DNA of 64,000 nucleotides from Flavobacterium aquidurense (GTDB taxonomy: Bacteria > Bacteroidota > Bacteroidia > Flavobacteriales > Flavobacteriaceae): the NCBI RefSeq assembly GCF_001404985.1, contig NZ_JRLF01000006.1, positions 1-64,000 of the forward strand. Reading direction: 5' to 3'. This document shows positions 59,114-64,000 of the stretch, piece after piece (position 1 is the stretch's first letter; each line of letters starts with the position of its first letter). The translations under genes were made by a program, and so were the position numbers. A model generated the notes under the pieces. That model had not been told where the DNA came from and did not search any database. It saw only the letters and a program-made list of their open reading frames with translations.

Positions 59114-60943
59114 TTATCGGTACTCTACAGCTCTTGGTTTTGCAAGCTCAAAATTTTGCAAACCAAAATCAGTAGTTTCAAAAGTATTTGTTTTAAATAC
59201 GTTATCACCCTGAAACGGAATAGTAGGGTAGTAGGAAATAGAAAGCTGAAATGAACTGAATACCAGGTAATCATTGCTTATCAATAAACCTAAAGTAATT
59301 TTTTGATAGGCTTTATTTCTTCCCATAGCATTATTTGGACTTCCTAATACGGCAATCGAATAATTAAAAAACGGGTTCATACGAAATCCCCAAAGGGCAT
59401 GAGGAGAATATGTCTGGGTTTGAAGGGACAAAACCATTTTATTTGTTCCGTATATGGCGCTGTTAAATCCAGCCAAACCATTTCGTTCGTTGATATTCAA
59501 TTGATCTCCAATAATATTCTCTCGATTTGCACCTATAACAAATTTTGGATTTACAAATTGTCTGAGTTTCCAATTCCCAATCTTGTAGAGTTTTGTAAAA
59601 TAATTGGTTTCCATCAAAAATGCTGTCTGATATGTTTTGGATTGATGAAAGAAGGTTCCGGCTTCAAAATTCATACTTAAAAATCCCCATCTGTAATAAT
59701 TCCCAAAAGAAAATTGTCCGCCAACATAAGGTCTCCAAAATGTATTCTTGTATTGATATCCAAAAGTAACGCCATAAATTCGGCCTATCGGTACATCCTC
59801 GACTTGTCCATTTCTAAAAAGATAAGTCTCTTTTATAAATTTACGTCTGTTAAGCCCAATTCCGGCAAAAAGAAATTTTTCGTCTGAATAAAAATTGGTA
59901 GGATCATAAAGTTCAGACGGACTTTCACTGTAATTAACATTCAGAAAGCGTCCGCTTGCCACCAGGTTTGTTATACCATTTTCGTCTTCAAATACTTTAG
60001 AAGCATGTCCTGCCCATAAATCCTGAAAATTATTTTTAAAAGGCTGGTAAGCATAACTCATATCCGGTGCCTGCAAGGTATCTCGTCGAAAAATCTGACC
60101 TACATAAGCTCCTCCGGCCCATTTTGTAAGCGGGGAGTAAAAGAGCCGTTCTACATTGATACTTTTAGTATAATTGTTATCCAGGTCCATATTATAATAA
60201 AGTGTCGTTCCTATGTAAGTATTTTTAATATTAGGAGCGGTATAAGTAACTTCATTAGCGTTTCGTCCATCATCAAACCTGTTGGTAAAACGATATTCTA
60301 ATTGCTGCCCTGAGCCAAAAAAGTCTTTTTCTTTAAACCCGAGAGAAACACGATTACTAGAGATTGAAAATTTTGGTATTGTACTCCAGGAATCCAGAAC
60401 ACGAATGGTAACATCTACAGAATCTGATGCTGCACCAGCTAGTTTATTTGTTATCCTGACTGCTGTTACATATTTCTGAGAACGTATTAAACGCTCAGAT
60501 TCCTGTACTTTATAGGTATTATAAGTAGAATTTCTTTTAAACAGCAACAAATTATAGATAGCTATTTTTTTTGTTTTCAAATGCAGCCTGTTTCCCGTTC
60601 TTTCACCCCAATTTTTTGGCATTTGGGTTGTATCAGTAATAGAATGTCCAAAAGGATCAAGTGTTACAATATTAATGTTCCTGATGATTTTTCCATTAAA
60701 ATTGGTCGTATCATTCTGTACAAGAATTTGTTCCTTTTTTTTGGTTTTTGCAGTTCTGAAAAATAATTTATGAAGTGTTTGTGTAAATTTATTCTTTTTT
60801 GAATAATTTTTAATTTTTGTATAAACTTCTGTAGTGTCTTTTTTCTCCTTTGTATCTTTCTTAGATTTATCAACCTGAGCATAGGTGCCTTGTAAGCAAA
60901 AGCATAACAAAATAAAAACTACTATTTTTTTGTTTACAAACAT
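59114..60943 (-). CDS. Omp85-like outer-membrane protein (POTRA plus surface-antigen barrel)
   Basis: A 609-residue exported protein with a signal peptide ending TYAQ and a Lys-rich linker. A POTRA-like domain spans ~90-190 (GKIIRNINIVTLDPFG to VTAVRI). The rest is a ~400-residue beta-barrel with alternating aromatic strands (LEYRFTNRFDDGRN, YIGTTLYYNMDLD), ending in residues near VEYR instead of the usual Phe. The family includes assembly and secretion pores such as BamA and TamA. The substrate is not known; it stands alone. Confidence 0.75.
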   Translation of the reverse strand: MFVNKKIVVFILLCFCLQGTYAQVDKSKKDTKEKKDTTEVYTKIKNYSKKNKFTQTLHKLFFRTAKTKKKEQILVQNDTTNFNGKIIRNINIVTLDPFGHSITDTTQMPKNWGERTGNRLHLKTKKIAIYNLLLFKRNSTYNTYKVQESERLIRSQKYVTAVRITNKLAGAASDSVDVTIRVLDSWSTIPKFSISSNRVSLGFKEKDFFGSGQQLEYRFTNRFDDGRNANEVTYTAPNIKNTYIGTTLYYNMDLDNNYTKSINVERLFYSPLTKWAGGAYVGQIFRRDTLQAPDMSYAYQPFKNNFQDLWAGHASKVFEDENGITNLVASGRFLNVNYSESPSELYDPTNFYSDEKFLFAGIGLNRRKFIKETYLFRNGQVEDVPIGRIYGVTFGYQYKNTFWRPYVGGQFSFGNYYRWGFLSMNFEAGTFFHQSKTYQTAFLMETNYFTKLYKIGNWKLRQFVNPKFVIGANRENIIGDQLNINERNGLAGFNSAIYGTNKMVLSLQTQTYSPHALWGFRMNPFFNYSIAVLGSPNNAMGRNKAYQKITLGLLISNDYLVFSSFQLSISYYPTIPFQGDNVFKTNTFETTDFGLQNFELAKPRAVEYR

Positions 60944-61027
60944 TAGATAATTGATGACTGGCTTAAAGTTGATTATGATATGAATATATAAAATTAATAA
61001 GACTTTTTTGTAAAATCTAAGTACTAT

Positions 61028-62128
61028 TTAGTTTTCGATCTTTGTTTTTCGAATTCTCCAGGTAAATTTTCTGGGCATATGATTGCCCATTAAATAACCC
61101 CATGGTTCTAATGATTCTATTCTGTCAAATATGATTTTTAGAATAGCTAAGAGAGGAATGGCTAAAAACATACCTGATATTCCGGCAGCTGCACCACCAA
61201 TAATAATTCCCATTATAGAAACAAAGGCATTAATTTCGACTTTAGAATTAATGATTAAAGGCACTAATAAATTATTGTCTATTAACTGAACAATGATGTT
61301 TACAATTAAAATCCCTAATATAACCGAGCTTTCTCCAGAGCCTGTTAATGATGCCAAAAGGGTGATAATACCAGCAATTAAAATACCAATATAAGGGATA
61401 AGATTTAGAATTCCGGTTATTAATCCTAATAAGATGAAGTATTTGATTCCAATAATCCAAAGCCCTAAACCTGTCAATACAGATACGACTATCATTTCTA
61501 AAATCAGACTTACAATGTAATTATTAATAGAAACTTTTATTTGTGCTAAAATGGCTTTTAGGTTTGCATGATCATTTTTGTTGACCAATTTTGCCAAAAA
61601 CAAAATAAAATGATCTTTATATAAAAGGAACAGAAAAGTATAAATAGGAATAATGGTGCAATCTACAAGTAAATCGGTTATGGAAACTATAGCAGAGCCT
61701 ATAGTTGCTTTTCCGTTTTGTACAGAATCTTTGGCAACCGTATCAATGTATTTTTTCTGTTCGCCAATACTTACATGAAAATTATCTTTTACAAATCTAT
61801 GAATGTCTGTAATAAACTTATTAGCATTCTTTTTTATAGTGTCAAAATCATTTGCAATATCACTTACCTGATACGAGATAAAAACCAAAATACCCACAAT
61901 ACAAGCTGCAAAAAGTAAAATACAGCAAGCAGCGGCTAAATGTCTGGGGAATTTTAACCGGGAATTTAAAAAAGTAAAAATCGGCACTAATAATACGGCA
62001 AATAAAAATGCCATTAATACTGGTGTGATAATATCTTTGCCAAGGCAAAATATAAAAGCAAAAGAAATTAAGCTAACAAGTATAAAAGCAAGTTTAGCAT
62101 AAAACGGTAATTCTATGTTACGAATCAT
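61028..62128 (-). CDS. AI-2E family transporter (PerM-like)
   Basis: A 366-residue inner-membrane protein with about 8 transmembrane segments. The family block is visible: DIITPVLMAFLFAVLLVPIFTFL near the start, a helical middle, then LGLITGILNLIPYIGILIAGI and LVPLIINSKVEINAFVSIMGIIIGGAAAGISGMFLAIPLLAILKIIFDRIE. Some members export autoinducer-2 or act as Na+/H+ antiporters. The substrate here is unknown. It precedes the Omp85-like gene by 84 bp. Confidence 0.9.
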   Translation of the reverse strand: MIRNIELPFYAKLAFILVSLISFAFIFCLGKDIITPVLMAFLFAVLLVPIFTFLNSRLKFPRHLAAACCILLFAACIVGILVFISYQVSDIANDFDTIKKNANKFITDIHRFVKDNFHVSIGEQKKYIDTVAKDSVQNGKATIGSAIVSITDLLVDCTIIPIYTFLFLLYKDHFILFLAKLVNKNDHANLKAILAQIKVSINNYIVSLILEMIVVSVLTGLGLWIIGIKYFILLGLITGILNLIPYIGILIAGIITLLASLTGSGESSVILGILIVNIIVQLIDNNLLVPLIINSKVEINAFVSIMGIIIGGAAAGISGMFLAIPLLAILKIIFDRIESLEPWGYLMGNHMPRKFTWRIRKTKIEN

Positions 62129-62241
62129 TTGTAGTTGGTGAATTAGTAAAAACTAGTAATTGGTAAAACAAATATTATATTTTATTTAAGAAATATCGTT
62201 TTAGCTTTTTATTATTAGTTTATAAAATTCCCATTATGATT

Positions 62242-62772
62242 TTAGTCAAAGAACTCTTTGTCTTCGTAATGTGTAGGCATGATTGAAATTCCTTTTTGTA
62301 ATAAAAGATTATTTGGGAAAATAATTTTTTCGCCTTCTTTTGTTCTTAAGTTAACATGAAATGCACTAATATCTTCAATTTCTGCTTCGATAGGAAAATC
62401 TTTATCATGAATTTTAATTGTATCGCCAATTCTGAAAGGAAAGGAAAAAAATAAAATCATTCCGGATGTGATGTTACTCAAAATCGACCATTGTGCAAAC
62501 ATAGCCACACCAATAACGGTTGCAATGGAAGAAACTGTAATAAAAATATCTTTTGTATCTACACCCCAAATAACGATTAAACTTATGGTTACCAGTATAT
62601 TCATTAATATCTGTATATATTTGATCACCAAATTAGTACGGTGCTCTAATAAATGACTTGTACTGGCGTAACGGCGTATAAGTTTTGCAATAATAACTCT
62701 TAACGCGACTAAAGCAAAAAGGAGAACAACAGTGCTTAAAATTTCCTGACTATATTCTTTAAAAGAAAACAT
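62242..62772 (-). CDS. small mechanosensitive channel (MscS-type)
   Basis: A 176-residue protein with three transmembrane segments. The pore helix is likely VSSIATVIGVAMFAQWSILSNITSGMILFF, followed by the MscS beta domain (FPFRIGDTIKIHDKDFPIEAEIEDISAFHVNLRTKEGEKIIFPNNLLLQ). PFRIGD and FPNN are typical. It lacks the long C-terminal cage of E. coli MscS and is at the short end for the family. It lies 10 bp after maf on the same strand. Confidence 0.9.
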   Translation of the reverse strand: MFSFKEYSQEILSTVVLLFALVALRVIIAKLIRRYASTSHLLEHRTNLVIKYIQILMNILVTISLIVIWGVDTKDIFITVSSIATVIGVAMFAQWSILSNITSGMILFFSFPFRIGDTIKIHDKDFPIEAEIEDISAFHVNLRTKEGEKIIFPNNLLLQKGISIMPTHYEDKEFFD

Positions 62773-62782
62773 AAATAATTTT

Positions 62783-63367
62783 TTACACTAAAGTACTCAA
62801 ATATTCGTAAACTTTGGCTGTTGGCAAGCCCATAACATTTGTATAAGAACCTTCAACTTTTGCAACTGCCATGAAACCAAACCATTCCTGAATTCCGTAA
62901 GCTCCCGCTTTATCGTAAGGTTTATAGTTTTCGATGTAATATAAAATTTCCTCGTCTGACAGATCTTTAAAAGTAACTTTAGTAACATCATTTAGTACGG
63001 TAGAAGTAAAGCTTGTTCTAAAACAAACCGATGTAAAAACTTCATGAGTATTATTTGACATCGATTTGATCATTTCAAAAGCTTCTTCGGCATTTTTTGG
63101 TTTACCTAAAGCTTTATTATTGTGCCAAACGATAGTATCGCTGGTTACTAAAATCTCATTTTCTTTTAGTTCACCATCAAATGCACTCGCTTTTAATGCT
63201 GCCAAATAATCCGTTATCTCAACTCCTTTTAACTCGGGTGGATATATTTCTTCAATATCTTTTAATCTAATTTCGAAATCGAGATCAAGGTCTTTAAAAA
63301 ATTGTTGTCTGCGAGGTGATCCCGAAGCCAGAATTAAAGTATATTTTTTTAATTTTTCTTTAAGCAT
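62783..63367 (-). CDS. maf: Maf-like nucleotide pyrophosphatase
   Basis: A 194-residue house-cleaning nucleotide pyrophosphatase. ASGSPRRQQFFKDL is the substrate-binding start, SDTIVWHNNKALGKP holds the metal-binding Asp, and YKPYDKAGAYGIQEW is the conserved C-terminal block. Maf proteins hydrolyse modified or canonical NTPs such as dTTP or UTP. Its start overlaps the stop of the upstream prenyltransferase gene by 8 bp, and the mechanosensitive channel follows by 10 bp, so this is one operon. Confidence 0.94.
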   Translation of the reverse strand: MLKEKLKKYTLILASGSPRRQQFFKDLDLDFEIRLKDIEEIYPPELKGVEITDYLAALKASAFDGELKENEILVTSDTIVWHNNKALGKPKNAEEAFEMIKSMSNNTHEVFTSVCFRTSFTSTVLNDVTKVTFKDLSDEEILYYIENYKPYDKAGAYGIQEWFGFMAVAKVEGSYTNVMGLPTAKVYEYLSTLV

Positions 63368-64000
63368 TGTATTTAATATTTAAGGTAATAACCAGAATTG
63401 ATAAAATTCCGAAAAATAAGATTAGTTTTAAAACACTACTCAAATGATGATAATCCTTATTTGATTTTGCCGAAATTATTTTAATAATAAAATATAAAAG
63501 AGGTGCTAATACAAAAGCAAAAGCATAGAAAGTAGCGATATAAAGATTATTCTCAAGAAAATATTTATTGATATAAAGCAGGCAGGAAATAAAAGGAATA
63601 ATAGCAAAAACCAATGCTACTTTTGCAGCACGGCTTATACCTATCGCAATTGGTAATGTATTCATTCCTTGGTTATAATCGCCATTTACATCCTCAATAT
63701 CTTTAATGATTTCGCGAATAAAATTGATCATGAAAGCAAACAAGGAATAATCTGTTAATATCGAAAAAAGACTCGCCATTTGTGCCTGATTCTCTGAATT
63801 AGTTGCCGGAAAAATATCAAAAACTCCAATAATAAGTACACTTGCAGAAAGCAGTAATGCGACAACAAAATTCCCTAAAATCATGATTTGCTTTAAGGTT
63901 GTCGCATAAAAATAAAGCAGTGTCGCAATCAGGATAAAAAGTGATGCAAAATTAGGTCTTAAAATAATATTCGATAAAATAAATCCAATTGCAACACCAG
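63360..64000 (-). CDS. UbiA-family prenyltransferase, C-terminal part (runs off window)
   Basis: The frame stays open from 63360 to the window end (213 codons), so the gene starts outside. The visible part has the UbiA second Asp-rich motif region (IREIIKDIEDVNGDYNQGMNTLPIAIGISRA) and several transmembrane segments (LYFYATTLKQIMILGNFVV). The closest match in memory is the Bacteroidota protein annotated geranylgeranylglycerol-phosphate geranylgeranyltransferase. The true substrate may be another polyprenyl acceptor. Its stop overlaps maf by 8 bp. Confidence 0.85.
   Translation of the reverse strand, partial: GVAIGFILSNIILRPNFASLFILIATLLYFYATTLKQIMILGNFVVALLLSASVLIIGVFDIFPATNSENQAQMASLFSILTDYSLFAFMINFIREIIKDIEDVNGDYNQGMNTLPIAIGISRAAKVALVFAIIPFISCLLYINKYFLENNLYIATFYAFAFVLAPLLYFIIKIISAKSNKDYHHLSSVLKLILFFGILSILVITLNIKYNA

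Overview
The window is an AT-rich chromosomal segment of a Flavobacterium (Bacteroidota), probably near the F. johnsoniae group. This rests on several signs. Promoters read TAnnTTTG at -7 with TTG near -33, and there are no Shine-Dalgarno sequences. PorQ and three secreted proteins with type IX secretion (T9SS) C-terminal sorting domains are present. Other markers are M56/BlaI pairs, SSS/PIG-L gene pairs, DUF2911 and GIN-domain proteins, and dispersed palindromes of a kind I recognise from Flavobacterium genomes. I see no IS element, prophage, CRISPR array, tRNA or rRNA gene. Most of the segment looks like stable chromosome with a few lineage-specific insertions and local gene duplications.

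Layout. 1-2.4 kb: a dispersed repeat, an NTF2-like secreted protein, endonuclease III and an alpha/beta hydrolase. 2.5-9.8 kb: glycogen synthesis (glgA-glgC-glgB) followed by a GH31 alpha-glucosidase. 9.8-12.2 kb: an M48 lipoprotein protease and a UMF1-type MFS transporter. 15.2-12.3 kb (minus): an ECF sigma factor, a likely anti-sigma factor and two secreted beta-repeat (GIN/DUF4097-like) proteins in one overlapping operon. 15.5-22.6 kb: lon, porQ, two tandem L,D-transpeptidase-family proteins, cmk and a nucleoside permease. 22.7-25.6 kb: a small accessory cluster of three membrane proteins, two of them paralogs flanking a DUF6708-like protein, with palindromic repeats. 26-27.8 kb: rpsA.

27.9-37.2 kb: three tandem paralogous leucine-rich-repeat T9SS cargo proteins. 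Each sits in the same terminator-promoter-gene module, and the 3' ends look mosaic, as gene conversion would leave them. 37.4-38.5 kb: two tandem ExbD paralogs without ExbB. 38.7-40.4 kb: a fasciclin protein, an RhtA-like exporter and a conserved 46-residue protein. 46.2-40.6 kb (minus): a doubled blaI-blaR1 operon ending in a beta-lactamase-fold serine hydrolase. Its promoter carries two AACTA-N6-TAGTT palindromes spaced exactly 20 bp apart, covering the -33 element and the spacer.

46.3-52.5 kb: an MFS transporter, DUF1684, TatD-family hydrolase, TcdA, HAD phosphatase, DUF2911, and a TetR regulator with its own operator plus a DUF1348 protein. 52.5-58.3 kb (minus): an orphan 4HB sensor-like protein, a DUF805-like protein, and a PIG-L deacetylase / 35-residue membrane peptide / sodium-solute symporter operon. 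58.4-64 kb (minus): a His-rich secreted protein, an Omp85-like outer-membrane protein, an AI-2E family transporter, MscS, Maf, and a UbiA-type prenyltransferase that runs off the window.

The most noteworthy systems are the doubled BlaI/BlaR1 operon with phased operators, the converting LRR/T9SS gene array, the paralog-DUF6708-paralog cluster, and the PIG-L/small peptide/SSS cassette. All functional statements are inferred from sequence motifs read by eye; no database search was run.
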